Assembly: GCA_011772595.1 (NCBI GenBank)
Contig: WVZH01000109.1
Location: 230-7,245, forward strand
Direction: 5' to 3'
DNA: 7,016 nt
Source: Anaerolineales bacterium
GTDB taxonomy: Bacteria; Chloroflexota; Anaerolineae; Anaerolineales; E44-bin32
In this document: positions 1 to 6,325 of the stretch, piece by piece
Numbering within the stretch: the first letter of the stretch is position 1
Layout: the number at the start of each line of letters is the position of its first letter
Notes under the pieces: generated by a model
What the model was told of the DNA's origin: nothing
Databases searched by the model: none
The model's input: only the letters and a program-made list of their open reading frames with translations
Made by a program: the position numbers and the translations under genes

Positions 1-70
1 CCGCCCCTGCTGGTCCATTGGGATTTGGAATGATATGTGGAAGCCGGCCCTATGCCCTGTTTTCCCTCAC

Positions 71-94
71 AGGGGTGGTTCGCGAACCTCCCCT
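71..94. promoter_or_regulatory. 24-base dyad upstream of the Rieske gene, possible operator or hairpin
   Basis: The two arms are reverse complements over 24 bases apart from one symmetric T-T mismatch (76 and 89). The centre is the perfect 12-base palindrome GGTTCGCGAACC (77-88), flanked by GGGG and CCCC. No T-run follows, so it does not look like an intrinsic terminator of an upstream gene. It lies about 50-70 bases upstream of the candidate promoter at 141-169. It could bind a dimeric regulator or form an RNA hairpin in a transcript entering from the left. The symmetry is seen directly; any function is inference. Confidence 0.4.
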
Positions 95-140
95 ACAAGG
101 AATTCTTTAGAGCGTCGATTGAAATATCAATTTGTGAAAG

Positions 141-169
141 AGGACATAAGAGGGCTCTCCTGATACAAT
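141..169 (+). promoter_or_regulatory. candidate extended -10 promoter for the Rieske gene
   Basis: An extended -10 element, TG-A-TACAAT (161-169), matches the sigma70 consensus at five of six hexamer positions and has the upstream TG. A weak -35, AGGACA (141-146), sits 17 bases upstream. Transcription would start near 176, giving a leader of about 55 bases before the GTG at 231. The call rests on motif match alone. Confidence 0.35.
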
Positions 170-219
170 GTCTACGACTAGATTTGCAGTGTGTTTTATA
201 TCCGTACGGATGCAATTAA

Positions 220-225
220 AGGTGA
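220..225 (+). promoter_or_regulatory. ribosome binding site that sets the Rieske gene start
   Basis: AGGTGA complements the 16S rRNA tail and lies five bases before GTG at 231. This favours the GTG start over the in-frame ATG codons at 168 and 210, which would add residues unlike the family N-terminus. Confidence 0.55.
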
Positions 226-230
226 GCGCA

Positions 231-581
231 GTGTTCAACTACAAGGAACTTCCACAAGAGAAGCTCGAGTTTGTCGCCGTCGCCACAGTCGACGAGATCG
301 ACCATGGGGAGCGCCTGATTTTTGAGATCGAAGGGGTGTCGATTGTGGTTTTCAACCTGGCGGGAAAATATTTCGCCATCGCGGACGTGTGTTCCCACGA
401 TGACGGGCCGGTCGCAGAGGGTGAGCTGGATGGGAACGAGATCGAATGTCCACGACACGGCGCCCGCTTCCACCTGGAAAGCGGAAAGGCATTGACACTA
501 CCAGCCGTGGTGGATATCCCCGCATATCCAGTTCGTATAGAAGGGGACGAAATCCTCGTGGGGTTGCCGCTGGACGCATGA
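231..581 (+). CDS. Rieske-type [2Fe-2S] ferredoxin (non-heme)
   Basis: This encodes a small soluble electron carrier of 116 residues, the usual size for stand-alone Rieske ferredoxins of the NirD/dioxygenase-ferredoxin type. Both cluster-binding boxes are present: Cys54-x-His56 (CSHDDG) and Cys73-x2-His76 (CPRHGARF), 16 residues apart. These provide two Cys and two His ligands for one [2Fe-2S] cluster. The remainder is the expected small beta-barrel, with FNLAGKYFAI before the first box and a C-terminal IPAYPVRIEGDEILV strand. There is no signal peptide or membrane anchor, so it is cytoplasmic. GTG at 231 is chosen because AGGTGA precedes it; longer in-frame starts exist at 168 and 210. No oxygenase, reductase or SUF gene is seen next to it in this window, so its redox partner is unknown. 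Family confidence is high; the specific pathway is not established. Confidence 0.9.
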   Translation: MFNYKELPQEKLEFVAVATVDEIDHGERLIFEIEGVSIVVFNLAGKYFAIADVCSHDDGPVAEGELDGNEIECPRHGARFHLESGKALTLPAVVDIPAYPVRIEGDEILVGLPLDA

Positions 582-734
582 TGGCGAGAAAATGGTTGTT
601 AATGCGGAGAATCGTTGTTGGCCGGGATATTGCACTGGAAGGCCATCAGGGAAGGGAAGACAAATTTCGTTGGCCAACCTGTAAATTTTAATTGAAGAAA
701 GAAGATTGAGACCTGCTGAAGCTACGTTTTACCC

Positions 735-763
735 CTGACAGTCGGTTCGTTTTGTTGTATCAT
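735..763 (+). promoter_or_regulatory. sigma70-type promoter of ppdK
   Basis: CTGACA (735-740) and TATCAT (758-763) each match the -35 and -10 consensus at five of six positions, with the optimal 17-base spacer. Transcription would begin near 770, giving an 84-base leader before ATG at 854. The promoter lies inside the longer in-frame ORF that could start with TTG at 752, which argues against that start. The 272 bases between the Rieske stop and ppdK hold no other convincing gene, and no T-tailed hairpin is seen after the Rieske gene. Confidence 0.55.
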
Positions 764-841
764 TTAGCATTGTATTGCGCCGTGCCCGTGGAAGCAGCGG
801 ACGCGGCGCGGAATTTGAATGTCAGAAATGATCACTCCTTG

Positions 842-846
842 GGAGG
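842..846 (+). promoter_or_regulatory. strong ribosome binding site that sets the ppdK start
   Basis: GGAGG lies seven bases before ATG at 854, an ideal Shine-Dalgarno. It selects the 896-residue product rather than the TTG start at 752, which would prepend 34 residues unlike the family N-terminus. Confidence 0.8.
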
Positions 847-853
847 ATTTCAC

Positions 854-3544
854 ATGGTGGAAAGATGGGTTTATTTGTTCGACGAAGTGGAGAAGGCGGA
901 AAAGGCGGCCGGTTCGTGGGAGGGCGTGCGGGCACTCTTGGGGGGTAAAGGCGCCAACTTGGCTGAAATGACGCGCATCGGCGTCCCTGTACCGCCAGGC
1001 TTCACGGTCACAACCGAGGCGTGCAATGCCTATCTGGAGGCAGGGGAGGAATTCCCCGAGGGGATGTGGGATCAGGAACTCAAGGCTTTGAAAGAGGTTG
1101 AGAAGAAGACGGGGAAGAAATTCGGCGACGCCAAGAACCCGCTGCTCGTCTCAAGCCGTTCGGGGGCGAAGTTCTCCATGCCCGGTATGATGGACACAGT
1201 ACTGAACATTGGTCTCAATGACGAAACGGCGAAGGGGATGATCGAGCTTACCGGAGACCCACGTTTCGTCTACGACTCCTACCGCCGGTTGGTGCAGATG
1301 TTTGGCGCGGTTGTCATGGGTGTTCCAGATGAACCCTTCGAAGATATCATCACCGAGTATCGCAAGAAGCGGGGGGTGGAAAGTGACGCCGGGCTCACTG
1401 CGGAGGACTGGAAGGAGATCACCGAGAAATTCAAGAAGATCGTAAAAGACCATACAGGAAAAGATTTCCCTACCGATCCTATCGAACAGCTACGCATGGC
1501 GACGGAGGCGGTCTTTGAATCGTGGAATGGAAAACGAGCCGTCGATTACCGCAATGCGGCGGGTATTTCACACGACCTGGGCACAGGTGTGAATATCCAG
1601 ACGATGGTTTTCGGTAACATGGGTGACGACTCAGGCACGGGCGTGGCCACGACGCGCAATGTCTCCGTTGGGACGAAAGACATCGAAGGCGATTACCTGA
1701 TCAACGCCCAGGGTGAAGACGTGGTTGCCGGGATCCGGTTGACCAAACCCATCGCAGAGCTCAAGAAGGATATGCCCAAAGTTTATAAGGAATTCGAGGG
1801 CATCTCAGCCGATCTTGAGAAGCACTACCGTGAGGTCCAGGACGTTGAGTTTACGATCGAGCGTGGGAAGTTCTGGATGCTACAGACCCGCGACAGCAAG
1901 CGCACAGCGCAGGCGGCGGTTCGTATCGCCGTCGATTTGGCGGGCGAAGGGATCATCTCGCAAGAGGAGGCTGTGCTGCGTGTGTCTCCGGCGCAGGTAG
2001 ATTTCTTCCTGCACCCGCAATTTGATGCTGCGGCCAAGAAGTCAGCGGGTGAGGAAGGAAAGAAGGTCGCTGTGGGTTTGAATGTCTCACCAGGTGCAGC
2101 AGTGGGACAGATCGCTTTCGACGCCGATACAGCCGAACAGTGGGCTAAAGAAGAGAACCGCCAGGTCATCATGGTGCGCCCGGAGACCAAGCCCGATGAC
2201 GTGCACGGCATGCTGGCCGCGGAGGGCATCCTAACCAGTCGTGGAGGTCGTACAAGCCACGCGGCACTGGTGGCGCGACAGTTCGGCAAGCCGGCGGTGG
2301 TTGGCTGTGCGGCGCTGGAGATCGATCTTGATAAGCGCCAGATGACGGTCGACGGTCGGGTGATCAAGGAGGGTGACTGGGTCTCGATCGACGGCACGGA
2401 GGGAGAGGTGTTTCTCGGCCAACTGGCGACGATGGTGCCGGACATCAACGATCCCTATCTGATCAAGCTGCTTTCTTGGGCGGATAAGTTCCGCCGCTTG
2501 GGAGTCTGGGCCAACGCTGATTATCCGCGCGACGCGCAGCGGGCGCGTGATTACGGTGCTCAGGGAATCGGGCTTTGCCGCACGGAGCATATGTTTTTTG
2601 AAGCCGAGCGCATGCCGATCGTACAAACGATGATTCTGGCCAAGACGGAGAAAGAGCGAGAGGAAGCACTGGCGAAATTGCTTCCGTTCCAACGCTCTGA
2701 CTTCGAAGGGCTCTTCCGTGTGATGGACGGCTTGCCGGTCATCATCCGCTTGATCGACCCCCCGCTGCACGAGTTCCTTCCCAGCCACGAGGAGTTGATC
2801 GTCGAAGTAACCGAGTTGCGGACAACTGGCGAAAAACCCGATCTATTGGCCGAGAAGGAGAAGATGCTCGCGGCGGTGGATTCAATGCGTGAGGCTAACC
2901 CGATGCTGGGCTTGCGCGGTGTGCGGCTGGGCATTCACATGCCCGGCGTAACCAAGATGCAGGTGCGGGCGATTTTCGAGGCAGCCTGTATGGTGGCGAA
3001 GGAGGGGGTGGACGTGCACCCGGAGGTGATGATCCCGCTGACGAGCCACGTCAACGAGTTGAAGGAGCAGCAGGCCGCACTGGAGGAGGTCGCCAAGCAG
3101 GTGATGGAGGAGCAAGATTGCCAGGTGGACTATCAATTCGGCACGATGATCGAAATCCCGCGTGCGGCGTTAACGGCGGCGGAGGTGGCCGAGTTTGCCC
3201 AGTTCTTCTCCTTCGGCACGAACGACCTGACGCAGACGACCTTCGGTATCAGCCGCGACGATGCCGAGGCCGGCTTTTTGATCGAGTACATGGAGAAGAA
3301 GATCCTGCCGCATAATCCGTTCCAGACGATCGACCGGGACGGAGTGGGGCGTCTTATGCGCATAGCCACGAACGAGGGGCGCGAGACGCGGCCAGATCTT
3401 GAAGTGGGGATTTGCGGCGAGCACGGCGGCGATCCCGAATCGATCCGCCAGTGTCACGAGTATGGGTTGAATTACGTGAGTTGTTCGCCGTTCCGTTTGC
3501 CCGTAGCCAGGTTAGCGGCGGCGCATGCGGCGCTTGAACAATGA
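854..3544 (+). CDS. ppdK: pyruvate, phosphate dikinase
   Basis: This cytoplasmic enzyme interconverts pyruvate + ATP + phosphate and PEP + AMP + diphosphate, linking glycolysis and gluconeogenesis. The 896-residue product is full length for the family. The N-terminal ATP-grasp part has GGKGANL (30-36) and SRSGAKFSMPGMMD (101-114), and ends near QTRDSKRTAQAA (344 on). The swivelling phosphohistidine domain carries GGRTSHAAL with catalytic His469. The C-terminal PEP/pyruvate TIM barrel has Arg576 (GLCRTEHMFF), Arg632 (IIRLIDPP), metal ligands Glu767 (MIEIPRA) and Asp791 (GTNDLTQTT), and catalytic Cys854 (GICGEHGGD). These correspond by motif to His455, Arg561, Arg617, Glu745, Asp769 and Cys831 of the Clostridium symbiosum enzyme. 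No key residue is missing. The gene has its own promoter, a strong ribosome binding site and a terminator, so it is probably monocistronic. No PPDK regulatory protein gene is visible here. Confidence 0.98.
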   Translation: MVERWVYLFDEVEKAEKAAGSWEGVRALLGGKGANLAEMTRIGVPVPPGFTVTTEACNAYLEAGEEFPEGMWDQELKALKEVEKKTGKKFGDAKNPLLVSSRSGAKFSMPGMMDTVLNIGLNDETAKGMIELTGDPRFVYDSYRRLVQMFGAVVMGVPDEPFEDIITEYRKKRGVESDAGLTAEDWKEITEKFKKIVKDHTGKDFPTDPIEQLRMATEAVFESWNGKRAVDYRNAAGISHDLGTGVNIQTMVFGNMGDDSGTGVATTRNVSVGTKDIEGDYLINAQGEDVVAGIRLTKPIAELKKDMPKVYKEFEGISADLEKHYREVQDVEFTIERGKFWMLQTRDSKRTAQAAVRIAVDLAGEGIISQEEAVLRVSPAQVDFFLHPQFDAAAKKSAGEEGKKVAVGLNVSPGAAVGQIAFDADTAEQWAKEENRQVIMVRPETKPDDVHGMLAAEGILTSRGGRTSHAALVARQFGKPAVVGCAALEIDLDKRQMTVDGRVIKEGDWVSIDGTEGEVFLGQLATMVPDINDPYLIKLLSWADKFRRLGVWANADYPRDAQRARDYGAQGIGLCRTEHMFFEAERMPIVQTMILAKTEKEREEALAKLLPFQRSDFEGLFRVMDGLPVIIRLIDPPLHEFLPSHEELIVEVTELRTTGEKPDLLAEKEKMLAAVDSMREANPMLGLRGVRLGIHMPGVTKMQVRAIFEAACMVAKEGVDVHPEVMIPLTSHVNELKEQQAALEEVAKQVMEEQDCQVDYQFGTMIEIPRAALTAAEVAEFAQFFSFGTNDLTQTTFGISRDDAEAGFLIEYMEKKILPHNPFQTIDRDGVGRLMRIATNEGRETRPDLEVGICGEHGGDPESIRQCHEYGLNYVSCSPFRLPVARLAAAHAALEQ

Positions 3545-3571
3545 GAACCTCGAATCAAAGGATCAGAACAG

Positions 3572-3600
3572 AGCCCAGCGTAAAATCGCTGGGCTTTTTT
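3572..3600 (+). terminator. intrinsic terminator of ppdK
   Basis: AGCCCAGCG (3572-3580) pairs perfectly with CGCTGGGCT (3587-3595) across a six-base loop, and a run of six T ends the structure at 3600. It begins 28 bases after the ppdK stop codon. It separates ppdK transcription from the cassette array. Confidence 0.93.
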
Positions 3601-3673
3601 GATTTGACTAGAGATTGGAGATCACTTTATCACATATTGATGGGTTGTATTTTCACGTATGAGCCAGAATCAG

Positions 3674-3703
3674 TTGAAATTGAGGCTACATTTCCTGCAT
3701 AAT
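3674..3703 (+). promoter_or_regulatory. candidate cassette promoter (Pc-like)
   Basis: TTGAAA (3674-3679) and CATAAT (3698-3703) each match consensus at five of six positions, with an 18-base spacer. Transcription would start near 3710, about 80 bases before the first cassette boundary, directed into the array. A second, weaker candidate is TTGACT (3604-3609) with TATCAC (3628-3633), also 18 bases apart. Because ppdK terminates at 3600, the first cassette gene needs a promoter in this gap. Motif match only. Confidence 0.4.
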
Positions 3704-3754
3704 AGAGGAAATAGCGGGAGAAGCGGAAGGAATTCCGTAAAAGTCCCCCCTGCG

Positions 3755-3778
3755 GTGGATAGGTGGATGACTATCCAC
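3755..3778. repeat. hairpin just before the first cassette core site
   Basis: GTGGATAG (3755-3762) and CTATCCAC (3771-3778) form a perfect eight-base inverted repeat around an eight-base loop. It ends ten bases before the GTTAGGC core at 3789. It lacks a T-run and does not match an attC left arm. It could be part of an attI-like or secondary insertion site, or an RNA structure in the cassette leader. Function is unknown. Confidence 0.4.
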
Positions 3779-3788
3779 ACAATATTAT

Positions 3789-3795
3789 GTTAGGC
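3789..3795 (+). other. GTTAGGC core site at the left end of the cassette array (attI-like or secondary site junction)
   Basis: GTTAGGC fits the integron crossover consensus GTTRRRY, with recombination between G3789 and T3790. Unlike the two sites downstream, no R''/L'' half (GCCTAAC plus CTGGAGCAG) is found upstream, so this is not the end of a complete attC. It is either the core of an attI or a place where a cassette entered a non-canonical site. No integrase gene lies between the ppdK terminator and this point. Confidence 0.65.
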
Positions 3796-5496
3796 CACCT
3801 TCGGATGTTGTATTAAATGAATATCACTTTGCGTTATTCATTACTCTCATATAAAACCCAACGATATTTATTCATCTTCTTGCTAGTTCTTACCCCGAGT
3901 TGTTCAATCGAGCCACCATATACCAGCTCTACCATTCATCCGACGACTATCACCAAGGAGACAACTTCGCCCGTTGAAGTTTCTACTAGCTTGATACCCT
4001 CCTCAACGCCAACATCATTGCCTTCTATTACTCCATTGCCTGCCCTTTCTCCTGAAGGGCCATACTTAGCTTTCGTTACAAACAGGAATGGTCCATTGAT
4101 TCTTATGGATATCGATGGTGGTGGCCGGGAAATGATAAATTTACCTACGGGTGCGAAGATTTTTAATGTTAAAGCTTCAATTTCGCCTTCTGGCGAGTGG
4201 ATCGCGCTGTATACAGGCAACCTCGATCCACCCTATGACCTCACCCTCATTCTTCTCAATCTCACGGATGGCTCACTTCAACATGTAGCTTCTCTGCTAG
4301 CAGACGGTTACCCCGACAATCTTATTCCAATAGCTGAACAGATCGCTGAGTCACACCCAAATCCTGCAGTTCGTGCAGTTGAACACTGGATCAGCCCTGT
4401 AAGATTATCATTCGAAGATGGGATTCATACGCTTGATTGGTCGCCGGATGGACTGCTGCTAGCATTTTCTGCACAAATCGATGGGCCATCCTCGGATCTC
4501 TACGTGTACGACATAAATGAGAAGACTATTCTTCGTATTACTGACGATATGCAGAATATTCGCAATATTGAGTGGACACCTGATGGAGATATGATCTTAT
4601 ATCAAAATTACATCGTCGAACAGGTATACAGCCTCTCTAGCCTGCACGTAGCAAAACCTGATGGAAGTCAAGTTTGGGACCTGGATCCTGCGGATACTCT
4701 ATGGTACGGAATTAAAGGATGGGCGGGTCCATATCAACTCATTGTTGGTCACTATGGTGGAGATGCACATCCACCTATTGCCCTTTATTATCTTGACATA
4801 CGAACGAATCAAATCATCCCATTATGGTCTGACATATACTATGATTTCGCGATTGACCCTGATAACCAAGTGCTAGCTGTCTCCGGGGTTCTAAATTCTT
4901 TCGATAAATCTAAAGGAGATCTACAACATGGGATATTTCTTGTCTACCCCAACCAAGAGATCGTGATGGTCTCGCAAACCGAGGAACCCATATGGCTCAC
5001 CTACCTCGATAACCCTACCTCAAGATTCATTGGCTGCAGTTCAGATGGAGCCTTTTTACTCAAAAAAGACGGATCTACTGATTTTCTGACTAATAAAGTG
5101 TGCAGTCGTTTATACACATCACCTGATAACAAGTGGATTGTCGTAATCCACGAGAATGAGCCTGCTTTGCTGTTCACTAACGGGGGTGAATTTACTGGTG
5201 AATTGCAGGCCTACAATGTAATTTGGAGACCGGATTCACTCGGTTTGTTTGCTGATAGCGTTGATAATCTAATCCACATATCGGTTCCTGATGGCCAAGC
5301 GTCTATTGTATATACATGCATTACTGAAGAATTTCCTTGCTATTTTATTCACCACAATTATTCTTGGATCCCATAGCAATTTTTGCTGTAGCGAAGGTGG
5401 CCTAACAATTCGCTGGAGCAGACCCGAGATTCAGGGAAATTTGTCCAGAGTTATTGTATGATCGAGGAGGAAAGCGGGCTGCTCAGCTCAAAGACG
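3790..5496 (+). mobile_element. integron gene cassette 1 (lipoprotein cassette)
   Basis: The cassette is bounded by crossover points in GTTAGGC at 3789 and 5496. It is 1,707 bp, large for a cassette, and holds one + strand gene followed by its attC. Bases 3789-3803 (GTTAGGCCACCTTCG) are the exact reverse complement of 5392-5406 (CGAAGGTGGCCTAAC). Joining the ends in the excised circle would therefore give an attC stem eight base pairs longer than the core, showing that this start and this attC belong together. The gene is visibly richer in A and T than ppdK, consistent with foreign origin. Confidence 0.85.
3817..5376 (+). CDS. putative secreted or lipid-anchored TolB/WD40-like beta-propeller protein
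   Basis: The product has 519 residues. Residues 1-28 resemble a lipoprotein signal: a basic start (LRYSLLSYKTQR), a hydrophobic stretch (YLFIFLLVL), then TPSC with Cys29 as the possible lipidated residue. The -3 residue is Thr rather than Leu, so the lipobox is imperfect. Residues about 36-78 form a Ser/Thr/Pro-rich linker. The rest shows repeated propeller-blade motifs: SPSGEWIALY (123-132), WSPDGLLLAFS (208-218), YVYDINEKTILRIT (229-242), WTPDGDMILY (253-262), IDPDNQVLAVSG (346-357), SPDNKWIVVI (435-444) and WRPDSLGLFAD (470-480). This suggests an extracytoplasmic propeller of about six blades, often a binding scaffold. No catalytic motif is seen, and the partner is unknown. The start lies 28 bases inside the cassette with no clear Shine-Dalgarno. 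Propeller class is fairly sure; function is not. Confidence 0.82.
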   Translation: MNITLRYSLLSYKTQRYLFIFLLVLTPSCSIEPPYTSSTIHPTTITKETTSPVEVSTSLIPSSTPTSLPSITPLPALSPEGPYLAFVTNRNGPLILMDIDGGGREMINLPTGAKIFNVKASISPSGEWIALYTGNLDPPYDLTLILLNLTDGSLQHVASLLADGYPDNLIPIAEQIAESHPNPAVRAVEHWISPVRLSFEDGIHTLDWSPDGLLLAFSAQIDGPSSDLYVYDINEKTILRITDDMQNIRNIEWTPDGDMILYQNYIVEQVYSLSSLHVAKPDGSQVWDLDPADTLWYGIKGWAGPYQLIVGHYGGDAHPPIALYYLDIRTNQIIPLWSDIYYDFAIDPDNQVLAVSGVLNSFDKSKGDLQHGIFLVYPNQEIVMVSQTEEPIWLTYLDNPTSRFIGCSSDGAFLLKKDGSTDFLTNKVCSRLYTSPDNKWIVVIHENEPALLFTNGGEFTGELQAYNVIWRPDSLGLFADSVDNLIHISVPDGQASIVYTCITEEFPCYFIHHNYSWIP

Positions 5497-5502
5497 TTAG
5501 GC
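5400..5502 (+). repeat. attC recombination site of cassette 1
   Basis: The 103-base site begins with R'' GCCTAAC (5400-5406) and L'' CTGGAGCAG (5413-5421). It ends with L' CTGCTCAG (5479-5486) and R' GTTAGGC (5496-5502). R'' and R' are exact complements. L'' pairs with L' except for one extra G, the unpaired base expected in L''. An extra A (5422) is followed by CCCG (5423-5426) pairing with CGGG (5475-5478). The unpaired spacers are AATTCG and CTCAAAGAC. The site folds as an integron attC, with crossover between G5496 and T5497. The last six bases come from the next cassette. Confidence 0.92.
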
Positions 5503-5528
5503 CGCGCCTGGAGCATTCAGTGCTTTGC

Positions 5529-5534
5529 GAGGAA
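5529..5534 (+). promoter_or_regulatory. ribosome binding site for the cassette 2 membrane protein
   Basis: GAGGAA lies eight bases before ATG at 5543. It decides for that ATG over the TTG at 5525, which it would overlap. It sits inside the cassette, 26 bases after the end of the attC core, so the gene carries its own translation signal when mobilised. Confidence 0.6.
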
Positions 5535-5542
5535 TAGCTGAA

Positions 5543-6268
5543 ATGTTACCGTTATATATAGCCATCGTTCTCGCAGCTCTCTTGGGGCTTATTGGGATCT
5601 CACTTCTCAGAGACGGCTCCACCTTCACGGAATGGGCCTATGCATGGGGCTTTCTTGCCGTCGCCGCAACCGCCCTCGCCCGCTACAGTGAAGCGCCTTG
5701 GTGGTCCATCGGAATACTCGTTTCAGTTCCTGTTTCTATCATGTTTGCCACCGGACGGATGGGCGAGTCGCCGTGGCTCCGTATCGGCGGTCCAATCCTG
5801 CTCATCGTTTCCGCCTTAGCAGGAACCTATGGGGGATTCCTCTCTTCGTTACGCGACACTGGGAAGCCTGTCTCGGCATGGAGGCTGAAGCACACATATG
5901 GTGACTTCCTCACCAACTTTCCACGCTACTCCGAGGTGGTCGCATTGATAGAAAGAGGCGTCATTGCACCCGACAAGCACGGCACCGCATTTCTCCCAGA
6001 AGAGTATCGGTCACTGTCGCCCGTCCACGGCCAGATAACCATTGACTCCTCGGGAGGCCAACTCTCAGTCCTCTTCTACCTCGTCAAGCTATGGCCAGGG
6101 CGGATGATCACCGGTTACATGTATCGGTCAGACAACACATTTCCCGGCGTAGACTTTCTCCTCATGTTCCGACGAGGAGCTGAATGGAAGCAAATCGAAG
6201 CTGAATGGAAACAAATCGAACGGCTATGCGTGAACTGGTTCTACTGTGTGGTCCAAACCAAGACATAG
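5543..6268 (+). CDS. unrecognised membrane protein with four predicted helices and a soluble C-terminal domain
   Basis: The 241-residue product was not matched to a family. Four hydrophobic segments are visible at about 2-22 (LPLYIAIVLAALL...), 31-47 (WAYAWGFLAVAATALA), 53-69 (WWSIGILVSVPVSIMF) and 80-100 (RIGGPILLIVSALAG). A soluble region of about 140 residues follows, starting SSLRDTGKPVSAWRLKHTYG. It includes an SGGQLSVLFYLVKLWPG strand pattern and ends in NWFYCVVQ. Near the C-terminus, AEWKQIE (213-219) is repeated at once as AEWKQIE (220-226), from a 21-base tandem duplication. A membrane-anchored sensor or binding protein is possible, but no motif proves it. It is the first gene of cassette 2 and has its own ribosome binding site. 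Composition is closer to ppdK than to the cassette 1 gene. It looks intact. Confidence 0.75.
   Translation: MLPLYIAIVLAALLGLIGISLLRDGSTFTEWAYAWGFLAVAATALARYSEAPWWSIGILVSVPVSIMFATGRMGESPWLRIGGPILLIVSALAGTYGGFLSSLRDTGKPVSAWRLKHTYGDFLTNFPRYSEVVALIERGVIAPDKHGTAFLPEEYRSLSPVHGQITIDSSGGQLSVLFYLVKLWPGRMITGYMYRSDNTFPGVDFLLMFRRGAEWKQIEAEWKQIERLCVNWFYCVVQTKT
6179..6220 (+). repeat. 21-base tandem duplication inside the membrane protein gene
   Basis: Two adjacent copies, 6179-6199 and 6200-6220, differ only at one synonymous base (G6190 versus A6211, both Lys codons). They encode AEWKQIE twice and keep the frame. The near identity points to a recent slippage or duplication event. Confidence 0.9.
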
Positions 6269-6325
6269 GTTACAAAAAATTATCAAGACATGGGTAATAC
6301 TTTCTAGACGAAGGAGGTGGAGCCC

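Noticed and set aside
37..219. 60-codon ORF at the left edge
   Set aside because: It has no ribosome binding site, shows no protein-like pattern, and overlaps the dyad, the candidate promoter and the Rieske leader.
669..678. Palindrome GTTGGCCAAC between the Rieske gene and ppdK
   Set aside because: It is only ten bases, with no T-run and no clear relation to the promoter; chance is likely.
446..691. 81-codon ORF overlapping the end of the Rieske gene
   Set aside because: It is a frame shadow rich in Arg and Gly, mostly inside a certain gene, with no supporting signals.
752..853. 34-codon N-terminal extension of pyruvate phosphate dikinase from TTG
   Set aside because: It overlaps the -10 region of the likely promoter. 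GGAGG sits ideally before ATG 854, and the extension does not resemble the family's N-terminus.
1825..2448. 207-codon ORF on the minus strand inside ppdK
   Set aside because: It is antisense to highly conserved catalytic regions, has the Ser/Arg/Thr-rich composition of a shadow frame, and has no known family.
3755..3778. Reading the hairpin before 3789 as a second terminator or a CRISPR-like repeat
   Set aside because: It occurs once, has no T-run, and there is no array of repeats and spacers.
5441..5462. Promoter-like TTGTCC and TATGAT inside the first attC
   Set aside because: The spacing is only 10 bases, too short for a sigma70 promoter, and no better -35 lies at 16-18 bases.
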